64,000 nt of DNA from Kryptolebias marmoratus (taxonomy: Eukaryota > Chordata > Actinopteri > Cyprinodontiformes > Rivulidae): positions 142,281 to 206,280 of the forward strand of contig NC_051453.1 of the NCBI RefSeq assembly GCF_001649575.2, given 5' to 3'. How positions within the stretch are numbered: position 1 is the first letter of the stretch; every line of letters begins with the position of its first letter. Of the stretch, positions 43,301-55,500 are shown in pieces. The notes beneath the pieces were generated by a model. It was not told where the DNA came from. It made no database searches and saw only the letters and a program-made list of their open reading frames with translations. A program made the position numbers and the translations under genes.

Positions 43301-45372
43301 GTTCTTAAAGTACGTCAATATTTTTGCAGTGCAAACACTTAGTATAAAATATCATCTTTAACAAAATGTACATTCACATAAAACATCTCAATAAATACAT
43401 CTTCAACAAAAAGAACTTGACAAATATCAAATCATTCATAATATATAGCTCAGAAAAAGACAATATTAGCCTGTAATACCTACATATAACAATCAAAACC
43501 CGTATCGTACAGTATGAAAATATCCAATTTACAGGAAAAATACTATACACGACTCATTTCCATCAAGTTTCCATCAAATGTTTAAAGCAAGAGTATAAAA
43601 ATCCTCATTTTAAACCTCAAATAAAGCATCCAAGCAACAAGATTTTAAATCTATCTTAATTATCTATCTCCCCCGAAATAGACACTTGACTTTATATTAA
43701 GTTATAAAACTGTTAAAGAACAGCTGAAAGAGTAAAAATACAGGCATTCGACACGAAGGGTCGCACAAATAACCGTAGCCTCTTGCATTCATTTGTGCTA
43801 CAGCTCGACACAAAAAGTTTGATATGTTTATGAAAATAGGTTGGCACATTTGAAAAAACCAGCTACCTGTTGACTATAGCAGGAGCAGGGAGGAGGAGGA
43901 GGAGGAGACCCCCCCCGCCTCCCCCGGTCGATCCTGAAAAAACGTCCTCGTAAAGCATCACGAAACCAAGCTCATGAAGAAGACACAAGTCAATAAAGCA
44001 CCTTACATTCAAGAGGAACCGCTACCATCAGCGCATGCATGAGGACGACGTTTAAAAAAAAAAAAAGTTACTGAGCGTCTGCTGCTCGGCCTGCGCCGAA
44101 GTTTCATCAAAGCATGCATGTAGGAGCCACAGGCCTGCAGGCATTGCATGCTAGGACAGATTAGAGGAGAGTTAATGGCTGTGGTAAGCCACACTGTGAG
44201 TAGCATGCTACACCATAAAATAAATCATCTGCATGACGAAGCCAGAACCAGAGGTTTGGGTGTCTCCTCGTGAACACAAGTTTTCTTTTCTTTACCAAAA
44301 GCAGCTTTTTAGTTTGTAAAAAATAGCAGAATAGAATATTGTACCAATATATTTCTTCATAAACATGTTTTTTTAAAAAAAAAACAAACAAAAAAAAACA
44401 ATCAAGTGAGAGGAAAAAAAAGGAATCACACCATACTGAAACAAGTTGTCTAAGTCATGCTTCAACTCCACAGAGATAACGACCGGTGTGGCTAGCTACT
44501 GGCTACAAACACTATCGAGTCAAAGATGGACCCAGCAGGCTACAGCATGCAAGGAGTGAAGGGGCTGAGAAAGGAGACAAACCGCTTTATTGCTACACTT
44601 TGACAAGGAAGAGTCTGGAAGTCAAGCATCACAGGGAAACGGGCGGCAAACGTGACTGAAATGCAGCTGTGGCGTCATGCACTTAAAAGACGGCTAGTAT
44701 AAAAACAAAATTCAAAGTAGGGGCACAAATGTACCGTTCGGCATTACCAATCCGTAAAGGACTCAACCTTATGGCAATTTCATCCCATTAACCACCTTTA
44801 CTAATCAAACAGTGCCCCTGTAAGTAAATCACCCCAACTCAATACATAAATCCAGAAAGGAACTAAAAGGCAACAAAAATTATCAAGAAACTCTGAATGA
44901 GAAGTCGTTGCTAAGGCAACAGCACTGATTTGGTCTCATACTGAAAAGAAACGGCGGGTTTAAAGGATTTTCCAGGTTTCAATGCTGTGAAATGCTTTTG
45001 TGCTACACCATAAGTTGTGTATTGCATGTGTGTTTTAATTCTGATGCTGATTTAGCGTTCCTCGTGGAAAGAGTTTTGCGAGTCGACTCTGAGATCCCGG
45101 AGACATCCTTGGCCTTTGTTTGATGACAACGTGGCTAAAGCTTCCTGTGCCCTGATCAAGACAAACCTGCGGTTCTGAAACGGGCTCTCGAACGTGGAGG
45201 GAGGGACCGATCGAGGCCTTGGGCTGTTCGTTCCTAAACAGAAACCAGGTCCAAGTCAAGGCGAAAGGACAGAGCGCAGAAGAGCGTTCTTCGCTGCAGC
45301 ATCCATGTTTCCGTCTTCTACTCGCCTCCACTCAGATTTTCTCGTTTTCCACGCTCACTGTGGGGCAGCGTC
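43295..45372 (-). other. adcy1: Putative adcy1 3'UTR
   Basis: About 2.1 kb of non-coding sequence follow the adcy1 stop on the gene strand. They end at an AATAAA (43295-43300, minus strand) followed by T/G-containing sequence. A GA-rich tract is at 43886-43910. Long 3'UTRs are usual for this brain-expressed gene. The end point is inferred. Confidence 0.5.
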
Positions 45373-45702
45373 TCACACCATGGCCGCGGGGACAGACGGC
45401 AGATACCTGGTGGTGCTGGTGGAGGTGGTGGGTCTGGCCACGCTCGGGCTCGGGGTCCTGATGTTAGAGTAGGTGGTCACCGTGGGGGTGGGGCTCAGCC
45501 GTGTGCACACGCTGCCGTGGGAGAAGGCGCTCGATCGGCGCTCGGCGTTGGCGTGCTGCTGCTGGCTTTGAGACGGACGGCTCCCTGGTCTCCGACCTTC
45601 CAGGAAGTACGTGAGCATCTGACCTTTGCCCTTTACACTGACCTGACCTCGGCAAACAAAGATGTAGTAGTCGTTAATGAGGCGGTGCACATCCTCTGTC
45701 AC
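45373..45702 (-). CDS. adcy1: adcy1 last exon: end of C2a and C-terminal tail
   Basis: This exon has 109 codons plus [27 protein letters not shown] and TYFLEGR close the cyclase fold; the Lys of VKGKG is the phosphate-binding residue. A tail of about 70 residues follows, rich in Ser, Thr, Pro and Gln ([29 protein letters not shown]). The tail looks diverged from mammalian ADCY1. Confidence 0.96.
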   Translation of the reverse strand: MTEDVHRLINDYYIFVCRGQVSVKGKGQMLTYFLEGRRPGSRPSQSQQQHANAERRSSAFSHGSVCTRLSPTPTVTTYSNIRTPSPSVARPTTSTSTTRYLPSVPAAMV

Positions 45703-48700
45703 CTGAGGGAAAACACAGAAGACAGAGTTTAAAATAAATTAAAAACGTTATGATCTTTAAATAACATCTTTTCTAATGAGTAACAGATTATGTTCTTAGA
45801 AACGGTTTCAGTTTCCCAATCTGTAAGGACTATAGATACCCCAAAAGTTTGTTTTTTATTTATTTTTGATTTACAAAAGGAGCAATTTTGTAATTTCCTT
45901 AAAAACACTTAGTCATGTGTGCCAGTCTATGTGAATTAATTAAATATTTTTCATAAACCTTGCATAAAAGGGAAAAACAATCTAATACAGGAAAAATTAA
46001 AACAACCCCACAAAGCAAAAAGTACCAGAACTATTTTTGGCCCCAATAGAGCATTTTTTCTCTCTTGCAGCACTCATGAATACTACAGTTTGTAGTATCG
46101 TACTTGTAGTTAGGAGCATGGTATCTGCAGCTTAAAGTATATCTGTGTTTGAAAGTATCATAGCTGTAGTTTAAAGTACTGTACCTGTATCTTTCCTTGC
46201 ACCCCGGTGCTGTCCATCCTGCTGGCTACATTCACCGTATTCCCCCAGATATCGTACTGAGGCCTCCTGGCTCCGATGACTCCTGCCACAACCGGACCGA
46301 CGTTGATACCTGAAATGAACACAGCCCACACTGTCTCAGTCATTTATATACATGTGACGTTTAATACAATTGATGCAATTTGCTGAAAAATTAACATTTC
46401 TTTTTTTCCCCTATAATAACTGACACCAAATCTTGTAGTTGCATGTCATATTTTTTGGGGGGATGGGGGACAAGTAACAGAGAACCTGGGAGACATAGTT
46501 GCAAGTTTAACTCATGCAAGTTATTTTTGCTGCTGTGCTTAATTGTTGTGGGCAAAACTAACCACAGTTTTTCAGATTTTGGAGTGAAAAAGAACTAAAA
46601 CTGGATCACGTCTGTGTCACATTTCTGCAAACGACAGGCAGTGCCTCCTCTTTCCAAGCTGTTCTGTTGGATCGAAATGATGGACAGAAACATGCAGCTC
46701 TAAAAGTTTGTTTTTGTACATTTAGGAATTTCTGTTAAAGTTTCTACAACAACCGTCTCTGCAGACAGGATAGCTTTGTGTACACCAGGTTTCTCTGGGA
46801 CTCAACACGACCTCCTGTCGCAGGCACTCCACAGGATACCCAACACAATGGAGCCAGAACTTCAGGTGACGGGCTTCCTGGATGGGACGCGCTCTCTGTG
46901 AGGCATTTTCCCGGCAAATGAACGGGAATGGGCCTCCCCACAGCGTCCTGCGCAAAAAAGGTCAGAAGGTCCTGTGATGTCTGGGCCCGCATTCACTCAC
47001 CTACTCTCAGGACAAAGTCGTTGTAAGACTGGTAGTTGATGGCGTCCAGAACGTCAAACATCTCGATGGCAAAGTCTGATACCGTGCATAAATGTGAGGT
47101 GATGGACTTCTTTGTCTGAAGAAAAAAAAAAAACACTGTGAGGGAAAGACAAATCAGTGCAGAACACTTTCACATGACATTGACCTTTTTTTTCTGATTA
47201 CTCATTTAAATAAACCATAAACACATCCACCAGGGTTTTCCCCAACCAGCAGCTGTGACTGACTCAGTTTATTTCAGATGTTACCGAAAGAACTGGTTTG
47301 TTTATCGGTTTTCCGTAGTTTAAGAAAATGTCATGAATGCAGAATATACTGACGTCAAAGAGGCCTGTAATCCCTCACAGAGGAATTTGAAGTGTTAAAA
47401 CCTTAAAAAGAGCCTCTCAACAATGCAGCTTACACACTCTGCAAACACATAAACAAATTAGGATCTAAATATAAGTCCAACATGTTTACCTTGGAAGCAG
47501 TTGTAGGAACCAGCCCTACTGCAGCCATGTACGTGCTGCCAATCGTCTTAATTTTCTCAATATCCCTGTAGTACTCTTTATCCATCAGCTGGAAGGCAAA
47601 AAAGAGGAGATGTTTGATGAAAACAGGAAGAAAACATATCTTCTAATGGTGATTTTAAATTGGAGTTAATAAATACTATATGCTGTGTTGGTACCAATCC
47701 AAATGCTGCTCGAGTTGGACTGTTTTAGAATGTTTGTGTAAATTAATGATTCATGTCACTGATTATACATTCCAGCGTGCCAAACGTCATCTGTAAGTGA
47801 TTTGTTATATTGGAGAAATTTCCCAGCCGTGACCATTGCTTATTACATTACGTCATGGCGCGTTTTTTTTAAACCTCAGTCATTTTTAAAACATGACATT
47901 CTGACCTGGGATCTGCAGGGAAACATGAAAACAAGTGATTTATAGATGGATGGTTGAACGGAACGGAACACTTCACCCACCTCATCAAAATCCGCGATGA
48001 TCTCATTGAGCAGCCTCAGACACTCGACTCCCATGTTGTTCCCGTCCAGCTCAATGTAGAAGTCATTGAAGTTGGCGATGGAGGCGAACAACACGCCAAC
48101 CTGAGCGTACGACTGATAGTACAAGTCCTGGAGGGAGGAAAGTTTCATTAAACGGCTTGAAAGACATTCAATTTACAAACGACTTTTGACTACTGCTGCG
48201 TTGTTTACCTTTACTATGTGCTAATAGATTAAAACTCCGGTATGAAAGGCGGCAAGTCGTGAATTCCTTCAAAAGATGCCAGTTTCATTTTGGAACTGAA
48301 TGTAGTTCAGATTTTTTCCAGTGGTGAACTATTTCAGTTTTAATCTGTGTGAAGTGGCCTTCAAACTTGTGACTAGTGGCATTTCTGTGACTCAGAATTG
48401 TGAGAAAACAGATGAGTTTTTATGCATAGTCTCACTGAATTCTGGATGTTTGCGCCCAAGTGACCAGCAAGTTGTGCAGCTGCACGGCTTGCAGAACTGT
48501 ATTTTAGCTTGTGCACATTATTTTGTTGCCCACCTCCACACACATCAGCCTGCTTTGTTCGGGGGTTGGGCGGCCATATTTATGGAGAAGAAAGGCCCGG
48601 GGCAGGTGTCAAATTGCAGCTCTAGCACCATTGAGACGGTTTAGGGAAGTTTGAGTATTTTGAGAGAAAATTTGTTGCACAAATTTTTGGAATGCGTTAG

Positions 48701-49477
48701 AAAATCATGAACCTCCGTAAACGTTTTGAGACATTTGAGATTCCCACACAAATCCTGTTCACCAGCGGGTCACAGCCCAGTGGGATACTAGCTTAAAGTT
48801 GATAAGATGTGGCGGCCATTTTAAACTGAGTTGACTCCAAACGTTAGATATACAGGGGTTAGACAATAAAACTGAAACACCTGGAACATCCCTTTCAGAC
48901 AGCTTCCTCTTGTGCCCACAGTTGTCCTGTTGGATGTGGTTCGTCCTTTTCTGTGGTATGCTGACATTACCCTGGATACTGTGGCTCTTGATGCATCACA
49001 AAGACTTGCTGTCTTGGTCACAGATGCGCCAGCAAGATGTGCACCAACAATTTGTCCTCTTTTGAACTCTTATATGTCACCCATAATGTTGTTTGCATTG
49101 TAATATTTTGAGCAAAACTGAGCTCTTACGCTGCTAATTGAACCTTCACACTCTGCTCTTACTGGTGCAACATGCAATTAATGAAGATTGGCCACCAGGC
49201 TGCCCCAATTTAGCCATGAAACCTCCCACACTAAAATCACAGGTGTTTCAGTTTCATTGTCTAACCCCTGTACATCCAGTGACTAGTTTGTGAATTTCAT
49301 TAAACCTTATCCAGTGTTTTATAAGATATTTTGCTAACAGACATGCATAGAAGTTTGTATTTCTATAAAATAACTTTCCACAGTATTAGGTCTGGGCTAC
49401 GGTCCCCATAAGGGCCACAGGTCCTGAGAAGGTAGCTGACTATACCAGCAAAGGTCCTCAAAGAGTAACAAAACCAG

Positions 49478-49519
<42 letters not shown>

Positions 49520-52500
49520 GCAAATTCTTCTAAAGAGTTAAATGTTATACACGTCCTTAGCATCATGACATCACATTAACATTGTGCTTTCTTTAGACTG
49601 TACAGTATGTTTGTGCTCGCTTGTATTTTTTGTTCATAAGGCTGAATTCATAATAAACCTGCTGTCATTCACAAGTTTTTATTCTATGATGTCAGAAAAC
49701 AAAGCAGTTTGGCTCATTAGTACTAAGCTTTACTTTCAATCAAAACAAAGTAAAGTTAATGTGCTGCTCTAATAAAAAAAAATATTCCCTTTTCCATAAG
49801 TTACAACGTAAAAATGTTGTGACTTCAGCAATAATTACACGTGTGGTGATCAATCAGAGTGAAAGTTGTGGAGTGTTTTTCTCGAGGCCCTTCCACTCCG
49901 CTCTGCACCCCTCGCCCTGAAGGCATAGCGCGTCATAAGCTTTCTGTTCTGACGGTTTAGTTATAAGCTGTCAGGTTTTATAGTTCAGCTGAAAATGAGG
50001 AGGAAAGGTATGCATTTTATCCCCAGAAAAACAACCTGAATGCACGGCGTTCAAACAGCAGACAACTAGATGCTTGGAGGAAAATATTTTCTTTTTCCAT
50101 GGCTGCAGACGATGATGTCAGGTTAATCCTAAACTGGCTGTAGATGTTAAAGTAGGAGTGTGGGCCTCTTTGTGAAATGATGACATTTCCAACATGTTTT
50201 TCCACTTTTCAATCCAACCCCCTACCAGGATACAATGTGTTTAGCTAACGGATACAGCACAACATGCATAAAGTCGAACAAATTATTTCCACACAAATAC
50301 ACTAATTCTTTCCTTTTACCACATCGCAGGTTAATTCAATATCTGTCAAACTGACTGAATTAGAGCCATTTTTGTGCTTGAGAAGGTTGTGGCAGCCATG
50401 TTGAACTGGCTTGGCTCCAAAAGTTATTGAGTTGTAGATGTACGACCCCAAGTCCAAAAAGGTTGGGATGTAGTGTAAAATGTAAATTATAATCTGAATG
50501 CAACGATTTGAAAATCTCAAAAACCCATATTCTGTTTACAATGGAAACTAGTTTAAATATTTGATATGTTTACTAAAAAACTGGATCATTTTTAGGAAAA
50601 TAGGTAATTCTGAATAAGTCAGCAACACATTCCAGGAGCAACAAAAGGCTGTAAAGGTAAGCAGTATGAGTAAAACATCTGGAGGAGCATTTTCCACCTA
50701 ATTAGGTTACCTGGCAGCAGGTCAGTAAGAGGACTGGGGATAAAAAGAGTGATTTAGAGGCTGAATCTGTCAGAAGTAAAGACGGGCAGAGGTTCACCAG
50801 GCTGAGAAAAACTGCATCTAAAAATACTGACACAATTTAAGAATATTCCTCAATGGAAAATTGGAAAGCCTTTGAATGTCCCATCATCTACGGATCATAA
50901 TATCCTCTAAAAACCTGAAGAATCTGAAGAAACCTCTGAGGTCAAAGGTCAAGGCTGGTTCTGGTTCTGTTCTGCTCAGGAACTCTGTCTGTAAACACAG
51001 TTCACCGCGCTGCTTAAAGCTCTATCAGGCAGAGAAGAAGCCAGATGTGAACAGATGTGTCTCCTCTGGACCAAAGAGGAGAACTGTTCTAAGGTCAGCC
51101 TGCCTCTCTGATGGTATGGGGGTGCATTACTGCCTCAGGTTTTAGAACAACATCTGCTCCCATCCAGGACTGTTGAACAGACAGAATCCTCTACATACAG
51201 AATGGGACAACCTTCAGCAGCTGCTCTCCTCAGGTCCAGATGTTTACAGACTGATGAGAGAAGAAGAGGAGATGCTGCACAGAGGGAAACATCTGGAACT
51301 ACTTTAAAGAAATGTGTTGCAGCCATGAAATATAAAATTACCTCCTTATTTCCCCTAAAAATAACACAATTTCTTAATTTAAACAGATTATGTTTACTAT
51401 GATTTGTTTGAAATAAATCCTGCATTCAGTTTTCATCAACATTATACACAAATGTCCCTACTTTTTTGGAACTGGGGTTGTAGATAAAAAAACAAGGAAC
51501 AAATATCTTGAGCAGAGTGCAGAAGAGGCCCAGACGTCCACAGATGAAAACAGAACCTTCACACGCTATAAAACTGTTTTCATACTCGTGATGTTAAAGG
51601 AGTGAAACTTTGAATTGCAGGCAGCAGCAGGAGCCCGCTGGGTTGTGTTCTGAATACAGTGTATGGCTGAACTTTGGCCCAGAGGAAACGCAGGAAGTCT
51701 TTCTATACGGTGTGGCTCTGTGGGGTCACCGTTGTTCTGGAAACAAACTTCCTGACTCCTGACGCTCCGCTGATTGTTGCAGGATAAACCACCGTTTGTT
51801 TGTCTTTTTATTATTATTACTATTATTATTATTATTAACAATTCTGCACTGTGCTCATTCCTCATTCACAGGAGCTGCAGGGAAACTGGAAAATTACCTG
51901 AAAAACTGTCTAATGGAAGGGCGTGGGCCAATTTTACTACCTCGTCATCATTCGAGCAGGTAAAGGAGTTCATTCCTGATGTGTTTGTTTTGGAAGTTGT
52001 TGCTATGAAGCTACAGCATGCAGTCAAAGGAGCAGGAAGCTCTGTTTATAGGATGGTTTAGGAAAAGTGGATCAGCTTATAAGGAAGCGCTGCTGTTGCC
52101 CTTAATGGCTTCAGAAATTTCCCAACACTTGCAGGACCGTAGAAGTTTGTTTGTAAAGCATGCTGCAGTTTTACTGTTTCTAATACGAGACATAAGATGA
52201 TCAAATTTAACTGGAAAAAATACTGAGAGACTTTTACTGAAATGTGATGAAGAAGCTGAAGCTAAAATAAGCCAAACACCCGTTAAAAGCTAAAAATATC
52301 ATCAAGTACCATCTTGTATTGGGTTGACTCTAACTATACTATGACTATATAAAATAATATTGCTCCGCCTTGGAAGGCAGGCAGTAATCAGGGCTTCAAC
52401 CAGCCCAGTTAGTTGAAGAAACATCTGTAAAGTTTCTATGTCTCGACTAAAATCAGGTTCAATTTGGTCTGAAGGTGAAACTTCTGAGTATTATTGAGGC

Positions 52501-55500
52501 TTTCACATTCAGCCGAGATTTTCCTGAAAATGCAGATAACTCCACGTCAAACTCAAACTCGATAGCTTTAATTTCAAAATGTTTGTTTTGACTTTTCTTA
52601 ACTGAGGAGAAAACTAAAAATTATGTCACAAGCTGTTTTGGTTCTTTTAAACCAGCTATCTTTGCTTTTAATCTGAAGGTTTATACTCTCTTTGACCCAT
52701 AAATCCCCAAAGGTCAGAATCCCTTGGAGCCAACGATCTCAGGTGACCGGGTCTCACCATGTTCCTGGGGTTGGACATGAGGAAGTGCTGAGCCACGTGG
52801 GCCGGCAGCAGGTTGAACAGGATCCTCTTGTTGTCCAGCTTCACCTTCTCCATGTCGTCCCTCTCCTCCTCTGCCTGGACCCATCCGTAAACATAAACAA
52901 CAATAAACACATTTACAACCGAAGGGCGTAATGGCTCATCTTCATCACTAGAGGGAGGTACGGATTCACAAACAAGACAAATATCCAGGTTCTTAAAATA
53001 GAAACAGCCGGCTTCTTTGATCCCCAAGAAAAAACTGCAGCATCTCAGAACCGTTCTGTAGGAAGGGAATCCTCCTGTTCCAAAAATAACAAATCTTTTA
53101 TCAAATGTTTCATTTCTTACTGTTAATTTTAAAAAACTTAATTCTTCGGAACGTTAAACAGCAAATATATTTACACTAATGTTTTTATTTTTACCTAAGA
53201 AAACAACAAGAAATAAACTCTATTGTTGAGAATTTAGTTTGATCAAATTAAATTACTTTTAAAACTGATTACCATAATAGTGTTTACCAAAACTTATAAA
53301 TGAATAAATTTAGAAAATACAGATTTGTCTCTATATGTTTATCATTACTTATTATAATTTGTATCTATTTTATTTCATTTATTGTATTACATTGGATTAT
53401 TTTCTTATGCATGCATTTATTTATTTATTTATTTGAATTTATTTATTGAGTTGTTTTATTTATAAACCTTTTTTTAATCTCTAGGTTAAACTAGAAGTAA
53501 AAATAGAGAAAAACAACAAAAAATTTAATATTAAGACTCAGACTCCAACCAGAGTTAAGGTTTTTTGAAAATATTTCAAAATATTTGAATTTTAATGTGA
53601 CTTTTTCACATTTCGCAGCACTCTGAGCTGCTTGAAAACAGCTTTTGTTTAATAAAAATAAATCCTAATGAACAATTTACTTTTAAGATAAAAACAAAAT
53701 GAACTTTTATTTTGTTCTTTTTAATGACTCAGCAAGTTTCCATCTACATGTCTGACTGCAATGACAATAAAAAAGTTTTTTTTTTCTTTACAGCAAATTA
53801 TTATCTCATTTATATCCTTATCTTTTCGCTTAGATAAACTAAAAACGAAAACCTAAAACAGTTCCAATAAAAGTGTTTAAATTAAATGTTGGTGTCTAAG
53901 TTTTACAGGAATAATTATTTTTTTCTCACATGATTTGTGCATCTTTAATTACAAACAACCTGAAACTTTTCCACACATCTACCTTTTAGAGTCAAAGTGA
54001 AGTTTGAAGACTTACAAAAACAACAAACAGCTATCACCGTCAATTTTACAGATACTGAGGTACAATTTGATGCAATGGTAGCTGAGAGTCATCCCCAACG
54101 GATCCTCCAAGCACCAACACACTGTGTTTATTTAAAAATATCTGGATAGGATGAGAAATAACGGTTTGACTGGATGGTAACAATTCTGTCAAGTTTTTTA
54201 AAAAGAAAACAACTCAAGTTTTCTTTCCAAATAAAAGTCAGGTTTGAGTTTTTATTTATTTCCATCTTAGTTTTGAATTGGGTAAAAATGAAGTTGTTTT
54301 TTTTGTCAAAAACACTTTGAGATGTAGTCAAAAGACCAAAAACTCTCTGGGCCCTGAATTATGATTCTACAGCTTAAAACCAAAAATAAGTCTTTTAAAG
54401 GCAGACGGACGCTCACCTGAGTGGCCCAGAGATAATCGAGCCGCAGTTTCAGGTCCAGCTGTCTGGAATGAAGAGCCAGAGCTCCAGAAAACAGAACCAC
54501 CGCCAGAACGGGATCATAACCTCGCATGTGCAGGAAGCCACCTCTGGGAGGAGAAACACGCAAAAACACATTTAAACACGTTTTACGTCTGAACAAAAAA
54601 ACAAAAACAAGAAAGATGTTGACACATTGATAAGAAACCTGTGCTACAAAATATAACAGAAGAAATGTATTGAAGCAAAAGAAGCACAAACGAGAAAGCA
54701 TCCTTCCCATCGCACAGGCAGTCTCACCCTACAGCCTGACGGTAGCCGCTGGTTTCCATGACAACCGTGTAGGTAACAGAGAGGAGGAGGAGCAGCAGGA
54801 TCTTGGGGAGCGAGGAGACGCGGAGGTAGGGGACCACGGTGAGGGTGCCGGCCACGCAGGACAGCAGGGCGTACCCCATGCTGGGACCAGCCCGCCTCGC
54901 CACGGTGCTGTTATTTGCAGCTCCAGACCCGGGGGGGACGTCCTCCGCGAGACGGCTGGAGTTCGTCTCAAGTCGTCCCCACGGGATACATCCCACCTGG
55001 AGGAAAAACGATACAACAGAGATGAATCAACTCAACAGTGGGGGGTTTGCAGATTAGCTCAAACCATCTAGAAAAAAAAACAAAACAAAAAACATCCCTG
55101 CTGAGATTTGGATCAAAAACGGGTCACATGTATCAGCAAAAAGGCACATTTTCATGTAAAGTTCAGGTTGACCAGGACCAGCAGACGTTGGTCCAAGGAT
55201 CTGGTTTTCTCAGCTCTATCACATCATCCACTGTTGATGTTTTGAAATCTGTTTGTTTCAGACTTAAATAAAAACACAGATGAAGTCCAGCGAAGACTTA
55301 CCACGCAGGCCTGAGTTACAGAGTAGGTGAGCAGAACGAGGAAGACGCACAGAACCGTTCGGATCTGGATGGTGAGACATCCCGGTTGGCACTAAAACCG
55401 AAGGAGAGTGGGGGATGGGGGAGAGATACAAAGAGTCACCTGCTTATTTACTTTAATTGTATTTTCGACACATCATTAAGCATGAGGGGAAATGAAGACG

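Larger units (their letters stand above)
48128..52757 (-). other. adcy1: adcy1 intron, 4.6 kb, repeat-rich
   Basis: This is the largest adcy1 intron in the window. It carries a Tc1/mariner-type MITE nested in another repeat, an (AC)19 microsatellite, a 1-kb DNA transposon, and an ATT tract at 51808-51838. No exon was seen in it. Confidence 0.8.
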
